Assembly: GCA_023435895.1 (NCBI GenBank)
Contig: JAEZLH010000019.1
Location: 13,991 to 77,990, forward strand
Source: Bacillota bacterium
GTDB lineage: Bacteria; Bacillota; Clostridia; Lachnospirales; Lachnospiraceae
Direction of reading: 5' to 3'
Length of the DNA stretch: 64,000 bases
Under the pieces are notes generated by a model. The model saw nothing but the letters and a program-made list of their open reading frames with translations. It ran no database searches and was not told where the DNA came from. Shown in pieces: positions 8,297 through 16,537 of the stretch. The first letter of the stretch is position 1. Each line of letters opens with the position of its first letter. Both the position numbers and the translations under genes were made by a program.

Positions 8297-9343
8297 ATGA
8301 AGTACCTAAAAATTCTATTAATAAGTATTCCGTTTTCTATTGCAGGTTTTTTTCTTGACTGGAATTCAACGGTTATGTTCATCCTTGCCTGTGTTGCAAT
8401 TGTCCCCCTGGCAGGTTATCTAGGAGCTTCCACGGAAGAGATAGCAGTATATACTGGACCAAAGCTTGGTGGGTTCTTAAATGCTACTTTTGGTAATGCA
8501 ACAGAATTGATTATCAGTTTTTTCGCCATAAAAGAAGGATTATTTGATGTGGTTAAGGCTTCCTTGGCGGGCTCGGTACTGGGTAATATCTTACTGGTTC
8601 TTGGTTGCAGTATCTTTGTAGGGGGGCTAAAGCATAAAGATTTGAAATATGATACACAACAAGGGGCATTTACAGCTACCATGCTATTATTTGCAGTAGT
8701 AGGTCTATCACTTCCGGCAATTTTTACTTGGAATGAGCCTGCAAGCATGATTACTACAAAGCATGAGAATTTTAGCGTAATTGTAAGTGTAATTCTTTTG
8801 GTTATTTATATAGTAGGAATGATTTATTCCTTTCGTACCCACAATGACCTTTACGGGGTGGATCACGCGAAGGACATTGAAGCAAAATGGTCCCTTCCTC
8901 TTAGTATCGTGATACTTGGAATATGCACCGTATTTATTGCGTTGGAATCCGAGATATTAGTCAATAGCATAGAACCAATGACAAAAGCAGCAGGCATATC
9001 AGAAATGTTCATTGGAATTATTCTGATTCCGATTGTGGGAAATGCGGCAGAGCATTCTACTGCGGTTATTATGGCCATGAAGAATAAATTAGATATTTCA
9101 ATCGAGATAGCGGTAGGCTCCAGCTTACAGATAGCATTACTTGCAATCCCCGTATCGGTGCTTTTTAGCTTGTTCTTCAGTCCAATGAGTATTATATTCA
9201 AGCCAATTGAACTTTTCTTGTTCGGCTCCAGTGTCTTTATCGCAAACCATATAGTAAAATCAGGTAAGACTAATTGGATGGAGGGACTGAAGCTAATGTC
9301 AGTGTATTTAATAGCGGCAGTCGGCTTCTTCATAATTGGCTAG
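8297..9343 (+). CDS. cax: Calcium/proton exchanger (CaCA superfamily)
   Basis: Cation antiporter of about 348 aa that would export Ca2+ in exchange for protons. It has about eleven membrane helices and the two inverted alpha-repeat signatures of the family: GNATELIISFFAIKEG (near residue 70) and GNAAEHSTAVIMAMKNKLD (near residue 250), each with the conserved acidic residue of the ion-binding site followed by a G-S-x-L stretch. The ATG at 8297 is preferred because AAGGAGAT at 8281-8288 is well placed. The gene stands alone. Confidence 0.9.
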   Translation: MKYLKILLISIPFSIAGFFLDWNSTVMFILACVAIVPLAGYLGASTEEIAVYTGPKLGGFLNATFGNATELIISFFAIKEGLFDVVKASLAGSVLGNILLVLGCSIFVGGLKHKDLKYDTQQGAFTATMLLFAVVGLSLPAIFTWNEPASMITTKHENFSVIVSVILLVIYIVGMIYSFRTHNDLYGVDHAKDIEAKWSLPLSIVILGICTVFIALESEILVNSIEPMTKAAGISEMFIGIILIPIVGNAAEHSTAVIMAMKNKLDISIEIAVGSSLQIALLAIPVSVLFSLFFSPMSIIFKPIELFLFGSSVFIANHIVKSGKTNWMEGLKLMSVYLIAAVGFFIIG

Positions 9344-9642
9344 GAGAGTTATAGAAAACATACTATGATAAAGGTGAAGCTTTATACTGTGACAAAGGCA
9401 ATTTGTACTAAGCCAATGCTATGTAAAATGATATATTACATAAATTAATTCACCATAGAATGTGAGAATATTATATAAATACCTAGGAAAAGCTAAGATA
9501 AAACAGATAAATTGATGCTAGATTGTATTTTTTAGTAGTAAATTTTCTGCATTATTGAGGTCTAAATTGTTAAATGTGTATAAATTATCCATAGGTCAGG
9601 AAGTTAGGCTGTGGAAAGTGTATAATGATTTAAAAATACCTG

Positions 9643-9671
9643 TTGACTTTTGTGGTTTTATTTGATACTAT
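9643..9671 (+). promoter_or_regulatory. Promoter of the PTS operon
   Basis: TTGACT (9643-9648), 17-bp spacer, TACTAT (9666-9671). Transcription would start about 9678, placing the antiterminator target at the 5' end of the transcript. Confidence 0.7.
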
Positions 9672-9690
9672 GATTTTAATTTAAAACAAC

Positions 9691-9761
9691 GGATTGTTAC
9701 TGGTAAAGCAGGCAAGACCAAATTTTATGAAATATTCTATTTCATAGGTTTGGTCTTTTTT
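9691..9761 (+). promoter_or_regulatory. RAT antiterminator site overlapping a terminator
   Basis: 9691-9719 begins GGATTGTTACTG and ends GCAGGCAAGACC, matching the ribonucleic antiterminator (RAT) sequence bound by LicT/SacT/SacY/GlcT-type proteins. Its 3' half overlaps a terminator: AAGACCAAA (9714-9722) pairs with TTTGGTCTT (9749-9757), with an inner stem TATGAAAT/ATTTCATA, followed by a T-run. The dimeric antiterminator encoded just downstream should stabilise the RAT hairpin and allow readthrough, giving sugar-dependent autoregulation of the operon. Confidence 0.9.
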
Positions 9762-9785
9762 TATTGCAAAACGGAGGTGAGGAAG

Positions 9786-10631
9786 ATGCAGATTGAACGT
9801 GTCATAAATAACAATGTAATCAGTGCGATTGATCCAAATGGCAAGGAAGTCGTTGTTATGGGGAAAGGGATTGGATTTCAGATGAAACCCGGACAAGAGA
9901 TCAGACAAGAGCTGATGGAAAAGGTATTTCGTTTGGAAAGTCAGTCTGCTGTTGATCAATTCAAGCATTTGATAGAAAATCTTCCACTGGAACATATCCA
10001 GGTTTCAAATGACATTATTACTTATGCGGACAAAGTTCTCGATTGTATGCTCAACCCTAATATTTATATTACACTGACGGATCACATTAGCTTTGCAATT
10101 GAACGTTTTCGCCAGGGGATGCTTTTCGATAATCCGCTGTTATGGGATGTGCAGCATTTATATAAACAGGAATATTTGATTGGGGAATATTCTGTGGCCC
10201 TAATTGAGAAAAAAATTGGATTAAAGCTCCCGGTCGATGAAGCTGCATCCATTGCGCTTCACATTGTGAATGCGGAGTATAACACAGAACTTAGTAAGAC
10301 AATGAACATTACAAAGATCGTATTACCAAAGGTGCTTTCTATTATTGAAGAAGGTGCCGGGATAAAGTTGAAGGAAGAAACCATACAGTATGAACGGTTT
10401 GCTACCTACCTTAAGTTTTTGGTTCAGCGAATCATAAAGAAGGAACAGGAAAGCGATCTTGACCCGGAATTTGGAGAGATGGTTAATAATTTGTATCAGA
10501 ATGAGTACCGCATCGGAATTTTGGTGGGTAATTATTTGGAGGATTACTTTCAAATTACAATTACACCGGAAGAGTTAGCGATGTTAGCAATTAACATACG
10601 GCGTTTAAAGGTAATACGCAGGAAATCATAG
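9786..10631 (+). CDS. BglG/LicT-family transcriptional antiterminator
   Basis: RNA-binding antiterminator of 281 aa. Residues 1-55 form the CAT RNA-binding domain (MQIERVINNNVISAIDPNGK). Two PTS regulation domains follow (about 70-170 and 180-280) with the expected phosphorylatable His residues, for example in LTDHISFAIERF of PRD1 and ALHIVNAEYN. The ATG at 9786 is chosen over upstream in-frame codons because the CAT domain begins here and ACGGAGGTGAGG precedes it. It is the first gene of the PTS operon and would act on the RAT/terminator in its own leader. Phosphorylation by HPr and EII would set its activity. Confidence 0.93.
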   Translation: MQIERVINNNVISAIDPNGKEVVVMGKGIGFQMKPGQEIRQELMEKVFRLESQSAVDQFKHLIENLPLEHIQVSNDIITYADKVLDCMLNPNIYITLTDHISFAIERFRQGMLFDNPLLWDVQHLYKQEYLIGEYSVALIEKKIGLKLPVDEAASIALHIVNAEYNTELSKTMNITKIVLPKVLSIIEEGAGIKLKEETIQYERFATYLKFLVQRIIKKEQESDLDPEFGEMVNNLYQNEYRIGILVGNYLEDYFQITITPEELAMLAINIRRLKVIRRKS

Positions 10632-10641
10632 GAGGTTCAAA

Positions 10642-11139
10642 ATGGCATTTAAATTTATGGAAAAGTTAGGATTTGGTGATAAAGGAAAAATAGAGATACT
10701 TTCACCCATGGAGGGGGTAACTTGTTCGCTTGATGAAGTGAGTGATCCTACCTTTCAACAAAAGATACTTGGTGACGGAATAGCAATCAAACCGCAAAGC
10801 GGAAAAGTGGTATCTCCGGTCGATGGAACCATCGCGTTAGTATTTAATACAAAGCATGCAATTTCAATTATTTCTCAAGAGGGAACAGAACTTCTAATCC
10901 ATGTGGGACTAGATACGGTTAATCTGAAGGGTGAACATTTTACTGCTCACGTTAATTCAGGAGATACGGTGAAGGTTGGGGATACCTTGTTGGAATTTGA
11001 CATGGAGGAAATTGCAGCAAAAGGATATGACCTGATTACACCAGTAGTCATCTGTAACACGGCTAATTACTCTGAATTAGTGGCACATACCGGCCATTCG
11101 GTCAGAGCATTAGATAAAATCATTACCTTAAAGAATTAA
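10642..11139 (+). CDS. PTS glucose-type EIIA
   Basis: Phosphotransferase EIIA(Glc)-type protein of 165 aa, transferring phosphate from HPr to the EIIB domain. The catalytic pair is visible: His72 in NTKHAISI and the phospho-acceptor His87 in LLIHVGLDTV. The fold begins with the typical SPMEGV strand at residues 21-26. It is encoded as a separate soluble subunit, 10 bp after the antiterminator and 35 bp before HPr. Confidence 0.93.
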   Translation: MAFKFMEKLGFGDKGKIEILSPMEGVTCSLDEVSDPTFQQKILGDGIAIKPQSGKVVSPVDGTIALVFNTKHAISIISQEGTELLIHVGLDTVNLKGEHFTAHVNSGDTVKVGDTLLEFDMEEIAAKGYDLITPVVICNTANYSELVAHTGHSVRALDKIITLKN

Positions 11140-11174
11140 AACACATAATATCACCGATGGAGGGAGGGAAATAA

Positions 11175-11432
11175 ATGCAGGAATTGAAGTACTTAATTGT
11201 GGATGAGTTAGGCATTCATGCAAGACCGGCAGGGTTGCTAGTAAAGACAACCAGCAAATTCAGCTCTCAAATCACAATCCAAAAAGGCAGTACAAAAAAT
11301 GACGCAAAAAGCATCATTGGTGTGATGAGCATCGGAGCAAAAAAAGGCGATGAAATAACGATTACTTGTGACGGTACAGATGAAACCGAAGCAATCGAAG
11401 CAGTTCGCGCTTTTCTAACTGAGAATCTGTAA
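11175..11432 (+). CDS. ptsH: Phosphocarrier protein HPr
   Basis: 85-aa HPr. His15 (in GIHARPAG), phosphorylated by enzyme I, and Ser46 (in AKSIIGVMSIG), the target of HPr kinase, are both present, so it can act in sugar transport and in carbon catabolite regulation. A GGAGGGAGGG ribosome-binding site precedes the ATG. Unusually for a general PTS protein, it sits inside a specific sugar-PTS operon between EIIA and EIIBC, while enzyme I lies just downstream behind a separate regulatory region. Confidence 0.95.
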   Translation: MQELKYLIVDELGIHARPAGLLVKTTSKFSSQITIQKGSTKNDAKSIIGVMSIGAKKGDEITITCDGTDETEAIEAVRAFLTENL

Positions 11433-11466
11433 AAAGATTAAATATATAGGAGGAAGGTAAATATTT

Positions 11467-12900
11467 ATGATGAAATTTTTACAAAGATTAGGAAAATCTT
11501 TAATGCTTCCGGTTGCGACTTTACCGGTTGCGGGTATTTTGATGGGTATCGGTTATTGGATCGATCCTACAGGTTGGGGTGCAAATAATGTAATTGCAGC
11601 CTTCTTGATCACTGCAGGTGGAGCAATTTTGAATCACCTTGCACTTCTTTTTGCAATTGGTGTAGCAGTAGGTATGTCAACTGACAATGATGGTACAGCG
11701 GCTCTTGCAGGCTTAGTATCCTGGTTGGTATTTACAACCCTGTTATCCAGTAGTGCTGTAGCAATGTTTACCGGTGCGGAAGCAAATATGGCATTTGGTA
11801 AAATTGAAAATGCATTCATTGGTATTATTGCCGGTTTAATCGGTGCAACCTGCTACAATCGTTTCAAAGATACAAACCTGCCTACTGCATTGGCATTCTT
11901 TAGTGGTAAGAGATGCGTTGCAATCGTAACTGCAGGCGTAACTATTTTAGCAAGTGTTGTTTTATTCTTCGTATGGCCGTTCCTTTACGGAGCACTTGTA
12001 AAATTTGGTGAATCCATCGTATCCACTGGTGCAGTAGGCGCTGGTATCTATGGTTTCTTCAACAGATTATTAATCCCTACCGGTCTTCACCATGCGTTAA
12101 ACAACGTATTCTGGTTTGACCTTGCAGGTATCAATGACTTAGGTAACTTCTGGTCCGGTAAGGGCGAGATGGGTAAAACAGGTATGTATATGGCAGGTTT
12201 CTTCCCGGTTATGATGTTTGGTTTACCGGCAGGCGCTTTAGCAATGTATCATACAGCAAAGACAAAGAAGAAGAAAATCGCAGCCAGCTTATTGATGGCA
12301 GCAGCTCTTTGTTCTTTCTTAACCGGTGTTACAGAGCCTTTGGAATTCTCCTTTATGTTCCTTGCTCCCGGATTATACTTAGTTCATGCAATTTTAACTG
12401 GTATCTCTGTATTCGTAGTTGCTTTATTACCTGCGAGAGCGGGCTTTAACTTTAGTGCAGGTTTAATTGACTATGTATTAAGCTTTAAAGCTCCTATGGC
12501 TCAAAATCCTTGGTTATTAATCCCTGTAGGTATTGTATTCGGTATTATTTATTATGTTGTATTCCGTTTCATTATTACGAAGTTTAACTTAAAGACTCCT
12601 GGTAGAGAAGACGATGATGATACTGAGGCAGATAAAGCTGCTACATTATCAAACAGCGATTATGCTAAGGTTGCAGCAATTATCTTAGAAGGTCTTGGCG
12701 GCAAAGCAAACGTAGTTGTATGTGACAACTGTATTACCAGACTTCGTCTTGAAATTAAGGATTATACCGCAGTAGATGAGAAAGTGATCAAATCTGCAGG
12801 TGTAGCAGGCGTAATTCGTCCAAGCAAAACAAGTGTACAGGTTATCGTTGGTACAAAGGTACAGTTTGTTGCAGATGAATTAAAGAAGTTATTAAAATAA
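11467..12900 (+). CDS. PTS EIIBC, glucose/N-acetylglucosamine family
   Basis: Membrane permease-kinase of 477 aa. The EIIC domain (residues 1 to about 370) carries about ten membrane helices and the sugar-site loop GVTEPLEFSFMFLAPGLY. A charged linker (EDDDDTEAD, about 380-390) leads to a C-terminal EIIB domain with the phosphorylated Cys422 in CDNCITRLRLEI. EIIA is encoded separately upstream. Glucose and N-acetylglucosamine permeases are hard to separate by eye; the N-terminus resembles both. It starts at the double ATG 11467/11470 behind AGGAGGAAGG. Confidence 0.92.
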   Translation: MMKFLQRLGKSLMLPVATLPVAGILMGIGYWIDPTGWGANNVIAAFLITAGGAILNHLALLFAIGVAVGMSTDNDGTAALAGLVSWLVFTTLLSSSAVAMFTGAEANMAFGKIENAFIGIIAGLIGATCYNRFKDTNLPTALAFFSGKRCVAIVTAGVTILASVVLFFVWPFLYGALVKFGESIVSTGAVGAGIYGFFNRLLIPTGLHHALNNVFWFDLAGINDLGNFWSGKGEMGKTGMYMAGFFPVMMFGLPAGALAMYHTAKTKKKKIAASLLMAAALCSFLTGVTEPLEFSFMFLAPGLYLVHAILTGISVFVVALLPARAGFNFSAGLIDYVLSFKAPMAQNPWLLIPVGIVFGIIYYVVFRFIITKFNLKTPGREDDDDTEADKAATLSNSDYAKVAAIILEGLGGKANVVVCDNCITRLRLEIKDYTAVDEKVIKSAGVAGVIRPSKTSVQVIVGTKVQFVADELKKLLK

Positions 12901-12981
12901 TTTCATGTTATCGTTATATTTTCTTCCTAGTAATTTGACTAGATGGGTGAAGAGTGATTGTAATAAAGCAAGTAAAGTAAG

Positions 12982-13001
12982 GTCAATCATAATTGATTGA
13001 C
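12982..13001. promoter_or_regulatory. Perfect 8-bp dyad, operator-like
   Basis: GTCAATCA (12982-12989), spacer TAAT, TGATTGAC (12994-13001). A perfect inverted repeat of this size between the EIIBC gene and ptsI suggests a dimeric repressor or activator site controlling ptsI. The binding protein is unknown. Confidence 0.45.
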
Positions 13002-13007
13002 ATTCAG

Positions 13008-13068
13008 GTGGCAAAAAGGTGGGGCAAAATACGGAATCAGTACTTTTGCAACACCTTTTTTGCGCCAC
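13008..13068 (+). terminator. Large hairpin between EIIBC and ptsI
   Basis: GTGGC-AAAAAGGTG-GGGCAAAA (from 13008) pairs with TTTTGC-AACACCTTTTTTGC-GCCAC (to 13068), nearly the full length of both arms. The T-run lies inside the 3' arm rather than after it, so this may be a terminator, an RNA-processing site, or a structured leader of ptsI. Confidence 0.55.
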
Positions 13069-13165
13069 AAAAGGTACTCTTTAAGGATAGATAATTTCAA
13101 AGGCGGAATTTTCTGTCCGAGATGGTTATAAAAAAGCACAATGGAGTGACAGATTGGAGGTAAAC

Positions 13166-14785
13166 ATGATTATTTGTTCCGGAGTAGTCGCAAATGCAGG
13201 AACTGCCATCGGTTCCGTAATGGTATACAAGAGAGCGGATAAAACAGCTGAGAATTATAAGGTTGATGATGCAGAACAAGAGATTTTGCGGTTTGAGGAA
13301 GCGAAGCAAAGAACAATAGAGAGCTTGCAAATGCTCTATCTAAAGGCCAGTGAACAGGCTGGGGAAGAAAGTGCCATGATATTTGAGGTACATCAAATGA
13401 TGATGAATGACCCGGAATATTGTAGTTCGGTAATCGGAATTATTAAGGAAGAAAGATGGAATGCGGAATATGCGGTAGAACTGACCGCCACAAAGCTTAG
13501 CAATGTATTTCTAGCAATGGACAATGATTATTTTAGAGAACGTGCTACAGATATTTTGGATGTTTCAAAAAGGTTGATAGCGGTATTAAGCGGACAAGAA
13601 GAGGATAGAATCAATGCAAAGGAACCCGTAATCTTATTAGCAGATGATTTAGTTCCCAGCGAAACAGTTCAGTTGGATAAAAATTTGATACTTGGCTTTG
13701 TTACTCAACAAGGTTCAATCAATTCACATACAGCAATTTTGTCAAGAACCATGGATATTCCTGCTTTAATCGGAGTAGACATGGAGTTAAGTGAGCATTT
13801 GGATGGAACGTTAGCGATTATTGATGGAGAAAGCGGTAAGATTTATATTGATCCAGATGAGAAAACCATACTTCAGATGAAGAAAAAGCAGGAACAAGAA
13901 CAAGCTCGCAAGGAGTTATTAAAGGAGTTAAAGGGAAAGGATACCATCACAAAAAGCGGTAAAGAGATAAACCTCTATGCCAATATCGGAAGTCCGGAAG
14001 ATGCCCAAAAAGCTCTGGAACAGGATGCAGAGGGAATCGGTCTTTTCCGAAGTGAGTTCCTATATCTTGAAAATGAGCATTTTCCCACAGAAGAAGAGCA
14101 GTTTATCGCATATAAAGCCGTTGCTGAAAAAATGGAAGGTAAAAAAGTAATTATTCGTACGATGGATATCGGCGCGGATAAGCAAGCCAGTTATTTTGAT
14201 TTGGGTGAGGAAGAGAATCCTGCACTGGGATATCGTGCAATCCGCATCTGTCTGAATCAAACCGAGTTATTTAAAACACAGCTGCGTGCCATATTCAGAG
14301 CGTCCGCTTACGGAAGAATTTCAGTTATGTTTCCGATGATCATATCGGTGGCAGAGGTACATGCAATTAAGAAGCTTGTAGAAGAAGTAAAAAAAGAACT
14401 GCAAGAGGAGGGAATCAGCTTTTCAAAGGTGGAGCTTGGTATTATGATAGAAACTCCTGCAGCAGTAATGATTAGCGATATGTTAGCGAAGGAAGTGGAT
14501 TTCTTTAGCATTGGAACCAATGATTTAACTCAATATACATTGGCCATTGATCGACAGAATCAAAAGCTGGATAGTATTTATGAGCCTCACCATCCTGCAA
14601 TCCTTCGAATGATTGAAATGGTTATAAAAAATGCTCATGAAAATAGTATTTGGGCAGGAATCTGCGGAGAACTGGCATCGGATATGGAATTAACAGAAAC
14701 CTTTCTACAAATGGAGGTTGATGAGCTGTCCGTATCAGCCGGAATGGTATTGGAGTTGCGTAATAAAATACGAAATTTGGATTAA
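13166..14785 (+). CDS. ptsI: PTS enzyme I (phosphoenolpyruvate-protein phosphotransferase)
   Basis: Enzyme I of 539 aa, the first phosphate carrier of the PTS. The phosphorylated His188 lies in GSINSHTAILSRTMDIPALI. The C-terminal PEP-binding barrel shows FRSEFLY, the IGTNDLTQYTLAIDR motif and the catalytic Cys in GICGELASD. The ATG at 13166 gives the normal N-terminus (MIICSGVVANAGTAIG) and has TTGGAGG at 13154-13160. It follows the PTS operon after a 265-bp regulatory gap, suggesting partly independent expression. Confidence 0.95.
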   Translation: MIICSGVVANAGTAIGSVMVYKRADKTAENYKVDDAEQEILRFEEAKQRTIESLQMLYLKASEQAGEESAMIFEVHQMMMNDPEYCSSVIGIIKEERWNAEYAVELTATKLSNVFLAMDNDYFRERATDILDVSKRLIAVLSGQEEDRINAKEPVILLADDLVPSETVQLDKNLILGFVTQQGSINSHTAILSRTMDIPALIGVDMELSEHLDGTLAIIDGESGKIYIDPDEKTILQMKKKQEQEQARKELLKELKGKDTITKSGKEINLYANIGSPEDAQKALEQDAEGIGLFRSEFLYLENEHFPTEEEQFIAYKAVAEKMEGKKVIIRTMDIGADKQASYFDLGEEENPALGYRAIRICLNQTELFKTQLRAIFRASAYGRISVMFPMIISVAEVHAIKKLVEEVKKELQEEGISFSKVELGIMIETPAAVMISDMLAKEVDFFSIGTNDLTQYTLAIDRQNQKLDSIYEPHHPAILRMIEMVIKNAHENSIWAGICGELASDMELTETFLQMEVDELSVSAGMVLELRNKIRNLD

Positions 14786-14804
14786 TAGAGAGCTATAAAC
14801 AGTA

Positions 14805-14850
14805 AGAAGTGGGGGTGAGTAGGAGTAGAATCACTCCCACTTCTATGTTT
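14805..14850 (+). terminator. Probable terminator after ptsI
   Basis: AGAAGTGGGGGTGA (14805-14818) pairs with TCACTCCCACTTCT (14831-14844), a strong stem with one bulge, followed by ATGTTTATGG. The T-run is short but stem strength and position support termination. Confidence 0.65.
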
Positions 14851-15016
14851 ATGGCTCTTATTTCCAGTATAAAAAATGTAAATGGTGAGATTATTAATAA
14901 AACAATATTTATGTAACGGGTTCACTTGAATTTTGCAAAATACTGATTTTAAATTTTACATTTTTATTATATAGTAGATAGTAGGAGAATTAAAAATTGT
15001 CTTGGAGGGAAGAAGT

Positions 15017-15208
15017 ATGAGGAAGCAAACACTATTTAAGAATTATTTCAGTTGCCAAAATATTGGATGGTCCGGAAATCTTAAATCTACATTAGATGAT
15101 CATGATTTTTTTGACGAAGCTGATTTTGAATGCTTTGAAATGTTAGCTAACTCAGAACTATATAATAGGAACGAACAAGATGATTTTTTGATGATTACAG
15201 ATAAATAG
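15017..15208 (+). CDS. Small acidic hypothetical protein
   Basis: 63-aa protein, rich in Asp/Glu and Phe after residue 25 (DDHDFFDEADFECFEML). The ATG at 15017 is chosen because GGAGGGA at 15004-15010 is well placed. No family recognised. It lies between ptsI and the HPr-like gene, 60 bp upstream of the latter, and may be co-transcribed with it. Confidence 0.5.
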   Translation: MRKQTLFKNYFSCQNIGWSGNLKSTLDDHDFFDEADFECFEMLANSELYNRNEQDDFLMITDK

Positions 15209-15268
15209 GAAATCATCCTTCGTTATTAAATGGTTTGATAAAATGATAGAAGAAAGAAAGGTTATCGA

Positions 15269-15511
15269 ATGAATATTTGGATTAGTTTGAACTCTTTTGA
15301 TAAAATCAAAAGGTTTTTAGATGTGACAACACATTTGGAGTATGATTTGGATTTGATATCTGGGCGATATATTGTGGATGGAAAATCAATTTTGGGAATC
15401 TTTAGTTTGGATTTAAACAATCCAATTGAGGTTCAAATAGTGCAGGATGAGAATTATTATCCCATTGAATTAGCTGAGTTTATAATTCCAGCTTGTGAAG
15501 AAAAAGAATAG
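15269..15511 (+). CDS. HPr-like protein lacking the active-site histidine
   Basis: 80-aa protein with the HPr fold pattern. A beta-alpha start (NIWISLNSFDKIKRFLD) is followed by VDGKSILGIFSLDL, which aligns with the Ser46 regulatory motif of the true HPr at 11175 (NDAKSIIGVMSIG); the equivalent serine is Ser40. The N-terminal loop has no GIHARP motif, so it cannot accept phosphate from enzyme I in the normal way. It resembles in principle the Bacillus Crh protein, which keeps only the regulatory serine, but the sequence is divergent. Its location beside ptsI supports a PTS link. A clear terminator follows. Confidence 0.6.
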   Translation: MNIWISLNSFDKIKRFLDVTTHLEYDLDLISGRYIVDGKSILGIFSLDLNNPIEVQIVQDENYYPIELAEFIIPACEEKE

Positions 15512-15529
15512 TGGTGCATTATGAAGGTT

Positions 15530-15557
15530 GATACAAGTTGCTTGTATCATTTTTTTT
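15530..15557 (+). terminator. Rho-independent terminator
   Basis: GATACAAG (15530-15537), loop TTG, CTTGTATC (15541-15548), then A and eight or more T. Ends the HPr-like gene transcript. Confidence 0.9.
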
Positions 15558-15558
15558 A

Positions 15559-15870
15559 CGCAAAATTTTGTTTTTGGTAGTTAATAAGGTTATGAAAGAC
15601 ACAAAAGCGCGAGCTGCATTGCGAAATATGTTGAAATCATAAAGAGGTTCTTACCATTTTATATAATTATTTACAATAGAATATCCTAAAAGTTTACTAT
15701 AATTTTAATTATTTCTACTTTTCTACTATTTATTAATAAAATTCATGTATTTATAAGTCAGATTAATGTTTCATATTAATTCCACTAATTTGTAAAATGA
15801 CAAAAGACACGATAATATAGAGGAGTGCCAGATTTGGTAACAATTAAAACCTTCAAGAAGTAGGTATTGT
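15559..15870. other. AT-rich intergenic region before xpt
   Basis: About 310 bp without a gene. It was checked for a purine riboswitch because xpt is often riboswitch-controlled; the conserved aptamer core could not be found. An AAGTAGGT sequence near 15858 is the likely ribosome-binding site of xpt. Confidence 0.5.
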
Positions 15871-16446
15871 ATGCAACTATTAAAAGATAGAATTATAAGA
15901 GACGGCAAGATAAAATCAGGAAATGTATTAAAAGTTGACAGCTTTTTGAATCATCAGATGGATATTACTCTGTTTGGTGAAATAGGCAAAGAATTTAAAC
16001 AAAGATTTCAGGACAGCGAAGTTACAAAAATTCTTACAATTGAGGCATCAGGTATCGGAATTGCATGTATTGCAGCACAGTATTTCAATGTGCCGGTGGT
16101 ATTTGCTAAGAAAAATCAGACGAAGAATATAGCTGGTGAAGTATATACCAGTCAGGTGGAGTCCTTTACCCATGGACGTGTATATGACATCATTGTTTCA
16201 AAGCAATTTATCAACCAGGAGGACAAGATATTGATTATCGATGATTTCTTGGCCAATGGAAAGGCGTTAATCGGACTTTCCAAATTAGTAAAGGATGCTG
16301 GTGCAACCTTAGTTGGTGCAGGAATCGTTATAGAAAAAGGTTTTCAGGAAGGCGGCTCCGTGATTAGAGAGAGCGGAATTCGGGTAGAATCTTTAGCAAT
16401 TATTGATGCAATGAGTGAAGAAGAAGGAATTACCTTCCGTGATTAA
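15871..16446 (+). CDS. xpt: Xanthine phosphoribosyltransferase
   Basis: Purine-salvage enzyme of 191 aa converting xanthine (and probably guanine) plus PRPP to the nucleotide. The N-terminus MQLLKDRIIRDGKIKSGNVL is the characteristic Xpt start, and the PRPP-binding loop DKILIIDDFLANGKAL lies at about residues 121-136. The EASGIGIACIAA segment near residue 60 is also family-typical. It lies about 90 bp upstream of a BMP-type nucleoside importer, so uptake and salvage of purines may be coordinately expressed. Confidence 0.92.
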   Translation: MQLLKDRIIRDGKIKSGNVLKVDSFLNHQMDITLFGEIGKEFKQRFQDSEVTKILTIEASGIGIACIAAQYFNVPVVFAKKNQTKNIAGEVYTSQVESFTHGRVYDIIVSKQFINQEDKILIIDDFLANGKALIGLSKLVKDAGATLVGAGIVIEKGFQEGGSVIRESGIRVESLAIIDAMSEEEGITFRD

Positions 16447-16537
16447 GATTTATTGAGGCGGCGAGCCTTATAAATAGAGAATATGCAAACCCCAAACGAG
16501 ACTGCAATCTCGGTACATATTTAAGGAGGAGAAATTA

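Noticed and set aside
15559..15870. Purine riboswitch before xpt
   Set aside because: The conserved aptamer core and paired loops could not be found; only AT-rich sequence is present.
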